A stretch of DNA of 64,000 nucleotides from Paenacidovorax monticola (GCF_014489595.1 NZ_CP060790.1:2790001-2854000); one strand, 5' to 3'; shown: positions 16,288 to 25,680, counted from the first letter of the stretch. Translations and numbers: made by a program. The notes: a model not told the origin generated them from the sequence alone.

Positions 16288-17700
16288 ATGAAACGCTACG
16301 AGGCCCTCGCGGCGGACATCGAAGCCTCCATCCGCGCCGGCGTGCTGCGCCCGGGCGACCGCCTGCCCTCCGTGCGCCACACCTGCGAGAGCCGCGGCAT
16401 CAGCGCCTCCACGGTATTCCAGGCCTACTACCTGCTCGAAGCGCGCGGACTGGTGCGCGCGCGCGAGCGCTCGGGCTACTACGTGAGCGAGGGCGCCCGC
16501 AAGCGTCCGCCCGAACCCGACCTGGCCTCGCAGCCGCAGGACGCATCGATCGCGGTCGATGTGAGCGATCTCGTGTTCGAGGTGCTCGAAGCGAGCATGA
16601 CGCGCGACGTGGTCGCCTTCGGCTCGGCCTTCCCCAGCCCCCTGCTCTTTCCCCTGGCCCGCCTGGGCCAGGCCGTGGCCGCCAGCGCCCAGGCGCTCGA
16701 CCCCTGGAGCACGGTGGACGACCTCACGCCCGGCAACCCGGCGCTGCGCCGGCAGATTGCGCGGCGCTATCTCGCCGACGGCCTGCAGGTGCACACGGAC
16801 GAAATCATCATCACCAACGGAGCGCTGGAGGCGCTGAACCTGTGCCTCGCGGCCGTCACGCGGCCGGGCGATTCCGTGGTGGTCGAGTCGCCCACGTTCT
16901 ACGCGGCGCTGCAGACGCTCGAGCGCATGGGCCTGCAGGCCATCGAGGTGCCGACCCACCCGCGCGAGGGCATCGACCTCGCGGCGCTGGAGCATGCCAT
17001 CGCACGCCACCGGCCCAAGGCCTGCTGGCTCATGACCACGTTCCAGAACCCGCTGGGCAGTCTCATGCCCGAGGCCAAGAAGCAGGCCCTGGTGGATCTG
17101 CTCACGCGCCATGGCGTGCCGCTGATCGAGGATGACGTGTACGCCGAGCTGTACTTTGGCGACAAGCGCCCTCTGCCCGCCAAGGCGTTCGACCGCGAGG
17201 GGCTGATACTGCACTGCTCCTCGTTCTCCAAGTGCCTGGCGCCGGGCTATCGGCTAGGCTGGGCCGCGCCGGGCCGCTTCGCGCGCGCCGTGGCCCGCCA
17301 GAAGCTCACCACCACGCTGGGCGCCTCGGCCCCCGTGCAGCTGGCGCTGGCCACCTACCTGGAACGCGGTGGCTTCGACAAGCACCTGCGCAGGCTGCGC
17401 CACACGCTCGCAGCGCAGCAGGCGCGCTTCACCGAGGCCGTGGGTGAGCATTTTCCGCCCGGCACCCGGGCCACGCGCCCCGCCGGGGGCTACTTTCTCT
17501 GGGTCGAGCTGCCCCAGGGCGTGGACGCGCTGCGGCTACACCAGCAAGCGCTGCAGCAGGGCATCAGCGTGGCGCCCGGCCCGATCTTCTCGGCCTCGCG
17601 CGGCTTCGCGAACTGCCTGCGCCTGAACTACGGCCATGAATGGAGCGCGCGCAGCGAGCAAGCCCTGGCCACGCTGGGCCGCCTCGCCCGCGCGGGCTAA
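16288..17700 (+). CDS. MocR-family regulator (GntR HTH plus aminotransferase domain)
   Basis: A 470-residue fusion. Residues 1-70 form a GntR-type winged HTH (GVLRPGDRLPSVRHTCESRG, then VFQAYYLLEARGLV). The rest is a fold-type I aminotransferase domain with TNGALEALNLCLAAV, PTFYAALQTLERMG, TTFQNPLGSLMP, and SSFSKCLAPGYRLGW, whose Lys should bind pyridoxal phosphate. MocR proteins mostly act as PLP-sensing regulators. It begins 10 bases after the ParB-like gene. The target is not evident; the YdcR subgroup is a plausible relative. Confidence 0.92.
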   Translation: MKRYEALAADIEASIRAGVLRPGDRLPSVRHTCESRGISASTVFQAYYLLEARGLVRARERSGYYVSEGARKRPPEPDLASQPQDASIAVDVSDLVFEVLEASMTRDVVAFGSAFPSPLLFPLARLGQAVAASAQALDPWSTVDDLTPGNPALRRQIARRYLADGLQVHTDEIIITNGALEALNLCLAAVTRPGDSVVVESPTFYAALQTLERMGLQAIEVPTHPREGIDLAALEHAIARHRPKACWLMTTFQNPLGSLMPEAKKQALVDLLTRHGVPLIEDDVYAELYFGDKRPLPAKAFDREGLILHCSSFSKCLAPGYRLGWAAPGRFARAVARQKLTTTLGASAPVQLALATYLERGGFDKHLRRLRHTLAAQQARFTEAVGEHFPPGTRATRPAGGYFLWVELPQGVDALRLHQQALQQGISVAPGPIFSASRGFANCLRLNYGHEWSARSEQALATLGRLARAG

Positions 17701-17704
17701 GGCG

Positions 17705-17836
17705 CTACGCGGTTAGCCCCGCCAGGCCCATCAGCCCCCGGAACAGCGCCGCCACGATGCCCAGCGCCGCGACGCTGGCGGCCCAGATCAGCACCAGCCA
17801 GCCGATGCGCCGCAGCCAGGGCTTGCGCTGCGCCAT
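17705..17836 (-). CDS. DUF2474 small membrane protein (oxidase accessory subunit)
   Basis: A 43-residue single-helix protein, MAQRKPWLRRIGWLVLIWAA at its N-terminus. Its ATG overlaps the cioB stop codon (TGATG), which shows coupling. DUF2474 proteins typically follow cioB and are thought to play the role of CydX, a small stabilising subunit of bd-type oxidases. Helix about residues 10-36. Confidence 0.8.
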   Translation of the reverse strand: MAQRKPWLRRIGWLVLIWAASVAALGIVAALFRGLMGLAGLTA

Positions 17837-18846
17837 CAGTGGTACCCATCGCCCGGGCGGACCTTGCCACGGAACACGTAGTACGACCACGCCGTATAGG
17901 CCAGGATGACCGGGATGATGAGCAGCGCCCCGACGAGCGCGAAGCCCATGCTCTGCGGCGGCGCGGCGGCCTGGCGGATGGTGATGTCCGGCGGAATGAT
18001 GTGCGGCCACAGGCTGATGCCCAGGCCGCTGTAGCCCAGGAACAGCAGGCACAGCGCCAGCACGAACGGCACGGCGCCCGGATCGCCGCCGCGCAGGCTG
18101 CGCAGCATGCCGAAGGCCGTGAGCAGCACGAGCAGCGGAACGGGAGCGAAGAACGCGATGTTGGGCCAGCGGAACCAGCGCTGCGCGATGGCCGCATGGG
18201 TCAGCGGCGTCCACACGCTCACAACGGCGATGGCCGCGAGCAGCGCCAGCGTGGCCGGGCGCGCCAGCGCCACCATGCGGTCGTGCAGCGCCCCCTCGGT
18301 CTTGATGATGAGCCAGGTGGCACCGAGCAGGGCGTAGGCCACCAGCAGCCCCAGCCCCGTGAACAGGCTGAACGGCGTGATCCAGGCGAGCGCACCGCCC
18401 GTGGCAACGCCATCGCGGACTTCGAATCCGTTCAGGAACGCCCCCAGCACCACGCCCTGAAAGAACGTGGCCACGTAGGAGCCGCCCATGAACGCGAGGT
18501 CCCAGAAGGGCTTGTGGTGCTCGTCCGCCTTGAAGCGGAATTCGAACGCCACGCCGCGCCAGATCAGGCCCAGCAGCATGAGCAGCAGCGGCAGGTACAG
18601 CGCGCTGAGCACCACGGCGTAGGCCAGCGGAAAGGCCGCCATGAGCCCGGCGCCCCCCAGCACCAGCCAGGTCTCGTTGCCGTCCCACACCGGGGCCACG
18701 GTGTTGACCATGACGTCGCGGCTCTCGCGCTCCCGCACGAAGGGGAACAGGATGCCGATGCCCAGGTCGAACCCGTCCATGATCACATACATCATCAGCC
18801 CGAAGGCGATGATGACGATCCAGACAACCGGTAGATCGATGCCCAT
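17836..18846 (-). CDS. cioB: Cyanide-insensitive bd-type quinol oxidase subunit II
   Basis: A 336-residue CydB-family subunit with about eight membrane helices. It starts MGIDLPVVWIVIIAFGLMMY and has MDGFDLGIGILFPFV, VAPVWDGNETWLVLGGAGLM and the family's FRFKADEHHKPFWDL loop. It forms a heterodimer with subunit I in the inner membrane and oxidises quinol with oxygen. It follows cioA by 3 bases and overlaps DUF2474 by one base. Subunit I has the short Q-loop, hence the Cio assignment. Confidence 0.92.
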   Translation of the reverse strand: MGIDLPVVWIVIIAFGLMMYVIMDGFDLGIGILFPFVRERESRDVMVNTVAPVWDGNETWLVLGGAGLMAAFPLAYAVVLSALYLPLLLMLLGLIWRGVAFEFRFKADEHHKPFWDLAFMGGSYVATFFQGVVLGAFLNGFEVRDGVATGGALAWITPFSLFTGLGLLVAYALLGATWLIIKTEGALHDRMVALARPATLALLAAIAVVSVWTPLTHAAIAQRWFRWPNIAFFAPVPLLVLLTAFGMLRSLRGGDPGAVPFVLALCLLFLGYSGLGISLWPHIIPPDITIRQAAAPPQSMGFALVGALLIIPVILAYTAWSYYVFRGKVRPGDGYH

Positions 18847-18849
18847 GGC

Positions 18850-20271
18850 TCAGCCCTCCCGACGGGTGGTGTGGATGGTGTCCGGCGTGGCGGACAGCGG
18901 CCGGGCCGGGCGGCGGTGCGGCGCATCGGCTTCATCCCCGCCCGCATCGTCGTGAACCTGGGGCCCCAGGGCCACGAGTTTCAGCAGATAGCGCGTGCCG
19001 ATGCCGAACACCATGAAATAGGCAACGACGAAGACGATCAGCGAGGTGCCCAGCACCAGCGCGGAGTGGTTGGACACCGCGTCCTGCGTGCGCATGACGC
19101 CGTAGACGATCCAGGGCTGGCGCCCGATCTCGGTGGTGAACCAGCCCGCGAGGATGGCGATCAGCCCCGATGGCCCCATCCAGACCGCGAAGCGCAGGAA
19201 GGCGCGCGACCGGTACAGCCCGCCACGCCAGCGCAGCCAGGCACTGCTCAGCCCCAGCAGCAGCATGAGCATGCCCAGCCCCACCATGGCGCGGAAGCTC
19301 CAGAACACGATGGTGGCGTTGGGCCGGTCCTGCGGCGCGAACGCCTTGAGGCCCTGGTACTGCCCGTCCCATGAGTGCGTGAGGATCAGGCTGCCGAGCC
19401 GGGGAATCTCCAGCGCATGGCGCGTGGTCTCGGCCTCCATGTCGGGCCAGCCGAAAAGGATGAGCGGCACGCCCTCACCCGGCTTGCTCTCCCAGTGGCC
19501 TTCCATCGCCGCCACCTTGGCCGGCTGGTGCTTCAGCGTGTTGAGGCCGTGCAGGTCCCCAATGGCGATCTGCACGGGCGCCACCAGCAGCAGCATCCAC
19601 ATCGCCATGGACAGCATGGTGCGCACGCGCGGGTTGTCGTTGCCGCGCAGCAGGTGCCAGGCCCCCGACGCTCCCACGAACAGCGCGGTGGCCAGGAAAG
19701 CCGCCACCGTCATGTGCGCGAGCCGGTAGGGGAAAGATGGGTTGAAGATCACCCGGAACCAGTCCACCGGCACCACGACGTTGTTCACGATCTCGAAGCC
19801 CTGGGGCGTCTGCATCCAGCTGTTGGACGCGAGGATCCACGTGGCCGACACCAGCGTGCCCAGGGCCACCATCACGGTCGAGAAGAAATGCAGCCCCGGC
19901 CCCACCTTGCGCCAGCCGAACAGCATGACGCCGAGAAAGCCCGCTTCCAGGAAGAAGGCCGTGAGCACCTCATAGGCCAGCAACGGCCCGGTGATGCTGC
20001 CCGCGAAGGCCGAGTAGTGGCTCCAGTTGGTGCCGAACTGGTAGGCCATGACAAGCCCCGAGACCACGCCCATGGCGAAGTTGACCGCGAAGATCCTGGA
20101 CCAGAAGTGGTACAGGTCGCGGTACACGGGGTTCTTGCGCCACAGCCACAGCCCTTCGAGGACGGCCAGGTAGCTCGCCAGCCCGATCGTGATGGCCGGG
20201 AAGATGATGTGCAGCGAGATGGTGAAGCCGAACTGGATGCGGGCCAGTTCCAGCGCGGTGAATCCAAGCAT
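18850..20271 (-). CDS. cioA: Cyanide-insensitive bd-type quinol oxidase subunit I
   Basis: A 473-residue CydA-family subunit with about nine helices. Conserved features: the high-spin haem His in FGFTISLHIIFPAI near residue 21, MAYQFGTNWSHYS, FFLEAGFLGVMLFGW near 110, and EGHWESKPGEG near 255, part of the quinol-site region. The Q-loop after it is short, which is the mark of the cyanide-insensitive CioA group. The C-terminus beyond about 440 is a polar tail. AAGGAGACGCGCC precedes the ATG. Expected to serve microaerobic or cyanide/sulfide/NO-tolerant respiration. Confidence 0.93.
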   Translation of the reverse strand: MLGFTALELARIQFGFTISLHIIFPAITIGLASYLAVLEGLWLWRKNPVYRDLYHFWSRIFAVNFAMGVVSGLVMAYQFGTNWSHYSAFAGSITGPLLAYEVLTAFFLEAGFLGVMLFGWRKVGPGLHFFSTVMVALGTLVSATWILASNSWMQTPQGFEIVNNVVVPVDWFRVIFNPSFPYRLAHMTVAAFLATALFVGASGAWHLLRGNDNPRVRTMLSMAMWMLLLVAPVQIAIGDLHGLNTLKHQPAKVAAMEGHWESKPGEGVPLILFGWPDMEAETTRHALEIPRLGSLILTHSWDGQYQGLKAFAPQDRPNATIVFWSFRAMVGLGMLMLLLGLSSAWLRWRGGLYRSRAFLRFAVWMGPSGLIAILAGWFTTEIGRQPWIVYGVMRTQDAVSNHSALVLGTSLIVFVVAYFMVFGIGTRYLLKLVALGPQVHDDAGGDEADAPHRRPARPLSATPDTIHTTRREG

Positions 20272-20429
20272 GGCGCGTCTCCTTCAAGCGTGCGGCGCGG
20301 TGCACGCGGGTGGTTCGGCGGCCCGTGTGGCGCCACGGGCCCGGGGCCTGGAACGCCAGAGTATCCGCCCGCGCGGCGCCGGCGTCGAGGGGCCGCCGCC
20401 GCGCCCCTGGCGGGAGCAAGGCGACGGGC

Positions 20430-21866
20430 TCATCGCGGCACCAGGAAGATGGCCCTCTCCGCCACACGCGCCGGCGTGCCGCCCAGCGCCTGCACGTCGA
20501 AGTGCACGGGGTGCGATCCCGGTGGCGCCGAGCCGTAGGGAATGCGCAGGCGCACCGCCACCCAGCGCGACTGCGCGGCGCCAACCTCCACCTCGGCATC
20601 GGAGGCCACCTCCAGCCCCGCCAGGCCGCTCGCGCCGATGCGGTAGCGCTGCGGCGCCTCGGTGGCGTTCATGATCTGCAGGCGATAGACGTTCTCCAGC
20701 CTGCCGCCGGCCACGATGCGGGCGAGCGCCGCGCGGTCGCCCACCACGTCCACCTTGAGCGGCGTGCGCAGCGCCATGCTGGCGAGCATGCCCACGCTCA
20801 GAGCGAGCAGCACCGCCGCATAGACGAGCACGCGCGGCCGCGCCACGCGGCGCAGCATCCGCCAGCCGCTCCAGTGCCCTTTCATGCCGTTGTGCGTGGC
20901 GTAGCGGATGAGGCCGCGCGGCAGCCCCACCTTGTCCATCACCGTGTTGCAGGCATCCACGCACAGGCCGCAGCCGATGCACTCGTACTGCAGCCCCTCG
21001 CGGATGTCGATGCCCACGGGGCACACCTGCACGCACAGCGTGCAGTCGATGCAGTCGCCCAGTCCCTTGGCCTTGTAGTCGATGGTCTTGTTGCGCGGGC
21101 CTCGGGGTTCGCCGCGCGCGGGGTCGTAGCTGACGATCAGCGTGTCCTTGTCGAACATCGCGCTCTGGAAGCGCGCGTAGGGGCACATGTATTTGCAGAC
21201 CTGCTCGCGCAGGTAGCCTGCGTTGCCGTAGGTCGCGAAGCCATAGAAGAGCACCCAGAAGATCTGCCAGGTGCCCTGGAATGCCAGCAGTTCGCCGCCC
21301 AGTTCGCGGATGGGCACGAAGTAGCCCACGAAGGTGAAGCCGGTCCACAGCGACACGGCGATCCAGATGGACTGCTTGAGCGTCTTCTTCCAGATCTTCT
21401 CGAAGGTCCAGGCGCTGTTGTCCAGGCGCATGCGGGCACTGCGGTCACCCTCGACCTTGTGCTCGATCCACATGAAGATCTCGGTATACACGGTCTGCGG
21501 GCACGAGAAGCCGCACCACAGCCGCCCCGCCACCGCCGTGAACAGGAACAGCGCCAGCGCCGAGATGATCAGCAGGCCCGTGAGGTAGATGAAGTCCTGC
21601 GGGTACAGGACCAGGCCGAAGATGTAGAAGCGGCGCGCGCCCAGGTCGAACAGCACCATCTGGCGCTGCCCCCATTCGAACCACGGCAGGCCATAGAACA
21701 CCAGTTGGGTGAGGAACACCATGACCCAGCGCCAGCGTGCGAACAGGCCGCTGATGGAGCGGGGGTAGATCTTCTGCTGCGCCTCGTACAGCGAAGTGGA
21801 CTCGGGGGCGATCGGGATGACTTTGCGCGTCTTCCCGCTGCGGGGGGAACGCTCTGGATGGGACAT
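20430..21866 (-). CDS. ccoG: Cytochrome c oxidase accessory protein CcoG
   Basis: A 478-residue membrane ferredoxin with about five helices. The two iron-sulfur motifs are clear: CIDCTLCVQVCPVGID near residue 273 and CIGCGLCVDACN near 300, and a further cysteine set in CGFSCPQTVYTEIF near 120. The C-terminal domain (from about 345) is the periplasmic Ig-like part. CcoG (RdxA/FixG) is a Cu(II) reductase that helps build the CuB site of cbb3 oxidase. Here it stands 158 bases upstream of cioA rather than beside ccoNOPQ, which is unusual but seen in some betaproteobacteria. Confidence 0.93.
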   Translation of the reverse strand: MSHPERSPRSGKTRKVIPIAPESTSLYEAQQKIYPRSISGLFARWRWVMVFLTQLVFYGLPWFEWGQRQMVLFDLGARRFYIFGLVLYPQDFIYLTGLLIISALALFLFTAVAGRLWCGFSCPQTVYTEIFMWIEHKVEGDRSARMRLDNSAWTFEKIWKKTLKQSIWIAVSLWTGFTFVGYFVPIRELGGELLAFQGTWQIFWVLFYGFATYGNAGYLREQVCKYMCPYARFQSAMFDKDTLIVSYDPARGEPRGPRNKTIDYKAKGLGDCIDCTLCVQVCPVGIDIREGLQYECIGCGLCVDACNTVMDKVGLPRGLIRYATHNGMKGHWSGWRMLRRVARPRVLVYAAVLLALSVGMLASMALRTPLKVDVVGDRAALARIVAGGRLENVYRLQIMNATEAPQRYRIGASGLAGLEVASDAEVEVGAAQSRWVAVRLRIPYGSAPPGSHPVHFDVQALGGTPARVAERAIFLVPR

Positions 21867-22157
21867 GGGGGCCTCGTAGCAAGGGCGCCGGGCGGCACCA
21901 CTGCGTGCCCCTGCGCCTGAGGGTGACTATGGCCCGGACGGCCCCGCAGAAACAGCAGCAGATGCGCGCCGATCGTGCATACCAGATGCGTCCCGCCGCC
22001 CGGGATGACCAAACCGTAATCCGGCGGACCACCTCCCGTCAGGGGCCCCTGCCTACAGTGAACCCCATGGCACGGCACACCGGTGCCATGGACCTCCGCC
22101 CAGCGGACGGCCCCGTTCCACAGACCTTGTTGACGAACCTACTTCAGGAGAATGACC
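21867..22157. other. Gene-free interval between ccoG and the DUF4148 gene
   Basis: About 290 bases between divergent genes. I see no supported ORF, repeat or RNA gene. Promoters for both sides must lie here, but no strong consensus stands out. Confidence 0.4.
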
Positions 22158-22508
22158 ATGATCCGCATCCCTTCGCTCATCGCCGCCATCGCCGCCGCCG
22201 TGGCCCTGCCCGCCATGGCCAGCAGCGTGTTCGTGCCCAACACCTCGGAGGCCGGCGGCACGACCCGCGCCGGCACCCACGCCACGCTCACCCGTGCCCA
22301 GGTGCAGGCCGAGCTGGAAGCCGCGCGCCGCGACGGCACACTGGACAAGATGAACAGCGAGGCCGGCTACGCCCCCGAACTCGACGACACGGCGCGCGCG
22401 CTGGCCAATGGCCGTTCCGAGGGCCGCACGCGCCAGGAGGTTCTGCAGGAGCTGCAGCGCGCCCGCGAGGACGGCACCATGCAGCGCATGAACACGAACC
22501 GAGGCTGA
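22158..22508 (+). CDS. DUF4148 family secreted protein
   Basis: A 116-residue exported protein with a signal peptide of about 21 residues (IPSLIAAIAAAVALPAMA). DUF4148 features include LTRAQVQAELEAARRDG near residue 38 and a second, similar segment TRQEVLQELQRAREDG near residue 90, so the protein looks like an internal duplication. I chose the ATG at 22158 because AGGAG (22146-22150) is seven bases away; the ATG at 22152 is too close. It converges with the sensor kinase with no gap. Function unknown. Confidence 0.8.
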   Translation: MIRIPSLIAAIAAAVALPAMASSVFVPNTSEAGGTTRAGTHATLTRAQVQAELEAARRDGTLDKMNSEAGYAPELDDTARALANGRSEGRTRQEVLQELQRAREDGTMQRMNTNRG

Positions 22509-23894
22509 TCAGGGCCTGCGAGGAAAGCGCAGCGTGAACCGCGTGCGCCCCCCGGCCGACTCGGCCGATATCTGCCCGCCATGCGCTACGGCGATGGCCC
22601 GGGTGATGGCAAGACCCAGCCCGGCGCCGTCGGCGTCACCATGGCTGCGCGCCTTGTCGGCGCGCGCGAAGCGGTCGAAGACGCGCGGCAGGAAGTCGGC
22701 GGGAATCTCGGGCCCCGTGTTCTCCACGCTCACGCAGGTGTCCGCGCCCTGCGCGGCGACCTCCACCACGGTGCGGCCGCCGCGCGGCGTGTAGCGCAGC
22801 GCGTTGGACAGCAGGTTGCTGAGCGCGCGGCGCAGCATCAGGCGGTCGCCCTCGATGCGCCCGTCCCCGGCCACCTCCAGGCGCACGCCGCGCTCCTCGG
22901 CCAGGGCCTCGTAGAAGTCGCACAGCGCCAGGGCCTCCTCGCGCACGTCGATGGGCTCGCGCGAGGGCAGCACGAGGCCGTGCTCGGCCTTGGCGAGGAA
23001 GAGCATGTCGGACACGATGCGCGCGAGGCGCTGGAATTCCTCGGCATTGGATTCGAGGATTTCCCGGTACTCCTGCGCGCTGCGCGGCTGGCTCAGCGAC
23101 ACCTGGGTCTCGGTCATCAGGTTGTTGATGGGGGTGCGCAGCTCGTGCGCCAGGTCCGACGAGAAATCCGACAGCCGCTGGAAGTCCGCCTGCAGGCGCG
23201 TGAGCATCTCGTTGAGCGTGACGGCGAGGTCCGCCAGCTCCACGGGCACGGACTCCACCGGCATGCGCTGGTCGAGCTTGTGGGCCGTGACGGCCTGGGC
23301 GCGCGCCTTCATGGCGCGCAGCGGCGCCAGACCGCTGCGCGCCACCCACCAGCCAAGCAGACAGCTCACCGCCGTGGCCAGGCCCAGGTAGAGGGTGAGC
23401 GAGCCGAGCAGATCCGTCATGAAGTGCATGTGGTGGCGCGTGTCCAGCGCCACCTGCATCTGCAGCGGCCCATCGGCCAGGCGTGGGGCCCGCACCTCGG
23501 CGCGCAGGCTGCGGTACTCGTGCACCCCTTCGTGCCAGGCCACCACGCCCTGCGGCTCTGCCGTGCCGGACGCCTGCGGCGGGCGCTCGGGAAAGCGGAA
23601 GCCGCCGTTGGCGTTGGCATAGAGCGGGTCGCCACCGCGCGCAAGCTGCACGGACAGGCCCTCGTGGCTGTACAGCACGTCGTCCAGACGTGCGCGCAGG
23701 TCGTCCAGCGATGCCGACTGGGTCGCAATGCGCTGCACCAGCATCACCTTGTCCTGCAGCGTGTAGCGGTCCAGCTCCTTGAAGTGCCGGTCGATCGCGG
23801 ACGCCACGATGACCCCGAGGCCGACGAGCACCACCACCGAGGTGAGCGTGAAGAGCGCCGTCAGCCGCGCGGTGAGGGACAGGCGCGCGCGCAT
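22509..23894 (-). CDS. Heavy-metal-type sensor histidine kinase (CusS/CopS-like)
   Basis: A 461-residue inner-membrane kinase. Helix 1 is at about residues 12-34 and helix 2 at about 165-187, with a periplasmic sensor domain between. Then come a HAMP domain (about 188-240, ending NEMLTRLQADFQRL), the H-box SSDLAHELRTPINNL with the phosphorylated His near 250, an N-box (LSNLLSNALRYTPRGG) and G-boxes (DGAGLGLAITRAIA). The architecture is that of CusS/CopS/IrlS sensors of copper or other metals. Its ATG overlaps the response-regulator stop (TGATG). No metal-efflux genes are adjacent, so the stimulus is uncertain. Confidence 0.9.
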   Translation of the reverse strand: MRARLSLTARLTALFTLTSVVVLVGLGVIVASAIDRHFKELDRYTLQDKVMLVQRIATQSASLDDLRARLDDVLYSHEGLSVQLARGGDPLYANANGGFRFPERPPQASGTAEPQGVVAWHEGVHEYRSLRAEVRAPRLADGPLQMQVALDTRHHMHFMTDLLGSLTLYLGLATAVSCLLGWWVARSGLAPLRAMKARAQAVTAHKLDQRMPVESVPVELADLAVTLNEMLTRLQADFQRLSDFSSDLAHELRTPINNLMTETQVSLSQPRSAQEYREILESNAEEFQRLARIVSDMLFLAKAEHGLVLPSREPIDVREEALALCDFYEALAEERGVRLEVAGDGRIEGDRLMLRRALSNLLSNALRYTPRGGRTVVEVAAQGADTCVSVENTGPEIPADFLPRVFDRFARADKARSHGDADGAGLGLAITRAIAVAHGGQISAESAGGRTRFTLRFPRRP

Positions 23895-24577
23895 CAGCCC
23901 TCTCCGGGGATTTCAAGCACGTAGCCCATGCCGCGCACCGTGCGGATGAGTTTGGGCTCGAAGCCGTCGTCCACCTTGGCGCGCAGGCGGCGCACGGCCA
24001 CCTCGATCACGTTGGTGTCGCTGTCGAAGTTCATGTCCCAGACCTGGGAGGCGATCAGCGAGCGCGGCAGCACCTCGCCCTGGCGCCGCATGAGCAGCTC
24101 CAGCAGGCCGAACTCCTTGGCCGTGAGGTCGATGCGCCGCCCGCCCCGGCTCGTGCGGCGGCGCAGCAGGTCCAGCTCCAGGTCGGCCGCCTGCAGCACG
24201 GTGGCCTCGGCGCCGCCCCGGCCGCGCCGCAGCAGGGTGCGCACCCGGGCGAGCAGCTCGGCGAAAGAGAAGGGTTTCACCAGATAGTCGTCGGCCCCCA
24301 GCTCCAGGCCCTTCACGCGGTCGTCCACATGGTCCTTGGCGGTCAGGAAGAGCACGGGCATCTGCCGCCCCTCGCGCCGCAGCCGCGCCAGGATCTGCCA
24401 GCCGTCCATGCCTGGCAGCATCACGTCGAGGATGACCAGGTCGTGGCCGCCCTCGTGGGCCAGATGCCAGCCGTCCAGGCCATGGTGCACCAGGTCCACG
24501 ACGAAGCCCGCCTCGCGCAGGCCCTGGCGCAGGTACTCGCCGGTCTTGATCTCGTCCTCGACGATCAATATCTTCAC
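23894..24577 (-). CDS. OmpR-family response regulator
   Basis: A 227-residue regulator. The GTG at 24575-24577 is the start: GGAGGA lies 5-10 bases upstream and the receiver domain begins at once ([19 protein letters not shown]). The phosphoacceptor is Asp in [14 protein letters not shown] near residue 51, with Lys in [11 protein letters not shown] near 102. The C-terminal winged helix has [13 protein letters not shown] and [14 protein letters not shown]. It is co-transcribed with the kinase. The divergent porin gene and the amidotransferase gene carry 11-bp-spaced direct repeats of the kind OmpR-family proteins bind, so they are the likely targets. Confidence 0.93.
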   Translation of the reverse strand: MKILIVEDEIKTGEYLRQGLREAGFVVDLVHHGLDGWHLAHEGGHDLVILDVMLPGMDGWQILARLRREGRQMPVLFLTAKDHVDDRVKGLELGADDYLVKPFSFAELLARVRTLLRRGRGGAEATVLQAADLELDLLRRRTSRGGRRIDLTAKEFGLLELLMRRQGEVLPRSLIASQVWDMNFDSDTNVIEVAVRRLRAKVDDGFEPKLIRTVRGMGYVLEIPGEG

Positions 24578-24677
24578 GCCATCCTCCAGAACCCAGGGGC
24601 CGCCAGTGTGCCCCGTTTCCGCACCTGGCCGTGCAGATGACAAACATGTAATCGCGCGGTCATCCGCCACGCGGTGC

Positions 24678-24728
24678 CTTGACGGCCTCTTGACGCGGCC
24701 CACTGCACTCTTGCCGCCATCTTGATGC
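24678..24728 (+). promoter_or_regulatory. Tandem 11-bp direct repeats (response-regulator boxes)
   Basis: CTTGACGG (24678), CTTGACGC (24689), CTTGCCGC (24710) and CTTGATGC (24721) form two pairs, each with an 11-base step, the pairs 21 bases apart from the second to the third. This is the geometry of OmpR/PhoB-family sites. They lie between the divergent response-regulator and porin genes. Confidence 0.65.
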
Positions 24729-24861
24729 AGCGCTGCCTAGCATCCTGACCCGTGCACCGCCATGGGGTCCCGCGGCCCGGCGCCTGTCCACTCCACGCCA
24801 TGCCGGCCGGCCTCGCGCGGTGCACGCCACTTTCCCGGAACTTGCAACGCACCGCATCGTC

Positions 24862-25556
24862 ATGAAACACCCCCTGGCCGCACTGGCCATCGCCCTCACC
24901 CTCCCCTGGACGGCCCACGCCGACCTGGCCTTCAACGCCTCCGCCGTATCGGACTACCGCTACCGGGGCATATCGCAGACCCGCCTGCGGCCCGCGCTGC
25001 AAGCCGGCGTGGACTACAGCCACGACAGCGGCTTCTACGTGGGGGCGTGGGCCTCCACGCTGCGCTGGGTGCGCGACGGCGGCGGCGACGGGCGCGTGGA
25101 GCTGGACCTGTACACCGGCCTCAAGGGCACCTGGGGCGAAGGCTGGGGCTACGACCTGGGCGCGCTGCGCTACCAGTACCCGCACAACCACCTGCCCGTG
25201 AACGCCAACACCACCGAGCTGTATGCCGCGCTGAGCCAGGGCCCGTTCACGCTCAAGTATTCGCGCAGCGCCACCCCGCTGTTCGGTACGGCCGGCAGCC
25301 GCGGCAGCGGCTACCTGGATGCAAGCGCCAGCCTCGAATGGGAAGGCATCACCATCGCCCCCACATCGGCCGGCAAATCGTGGCCCGCAACGGCACCCTG
25401 AGCTACACCGACTACTCCCTCACGCTGAGCAAGACCGTGCAGGGCGTGGTGCTGAGCGCGGCGTGGGTGGGCACCAGCACGCGGGCCTACCGGGGCCCTG
25501 AGCAGCAGAACCTCGGCAAGTCGGGCCTGGTGATCGGCGCCAGGCTCAACTTCTGA
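24862..25556 (+). pseudogene. TorF-family putative porin, interrupted by a one-base frameshift
   Basis: From ATG 24862 the protein has a signal peptide (MKHPLAALAIALTLPWTAHA) and a TorF/Gcw_chp-type barrel start: VSDYRYRGISQTRLRPALQ, then GFYVGAWASTLRW and VELDLYTGLKG. At the C5 run 25358-25362 the frame breaks, and the first frame stops at 25401. The next frame continues as HIGRQIVARNGTLSYTDYSL and ends GKSGLVIGARLNF, an outer-membrane C-terminal Phe. Adding one C gives 231 residues. There is no clear ribosome site before the ATG. The upstream direct repeats suggest control by the neighbouring two-component system. Confidence 0.82.
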
Positions 25557-25579
25557 CCCTGCGCACAGCCATACACGGA

Positions 25580-25619
25580 CTTGATGCCCGGCGCACCAGA
25601 CTTGGCGGCATCTTGATAC
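25580..25619 (+). promoter_or_regulatory. Second set of CTTGA-type direct repeats
   Basis: CTTGATGC (25580), CTTGGCGG (25601) and CTTGATAC (25612) repeat the 21-base and 11-base steps seen at 24689-24728. The following CTGCCTAG is also shared with the first site. They lie 60-100 bases before the amidotransferase start. Confidence 0.62.
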
Positions 25620-25680
25620 CGCCCTGCCTAGAGTGAAGGCTTCGCAACCAACGGCATGCCGTGCTGCATGCCCGCTCTCC

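Noticed and set aside
22152..22508. ATG at 22152 as the DUF4148 start
   Set aside because: It is one base from AGGAG; the ATG six bases later has proper spacing.
24762..25556. A separate 264-codon gene in the second frame of the porin region
   Set aside because: Its first 200 codons have no protein-like pattern; only the end continues the porin, which shows a frameshift.
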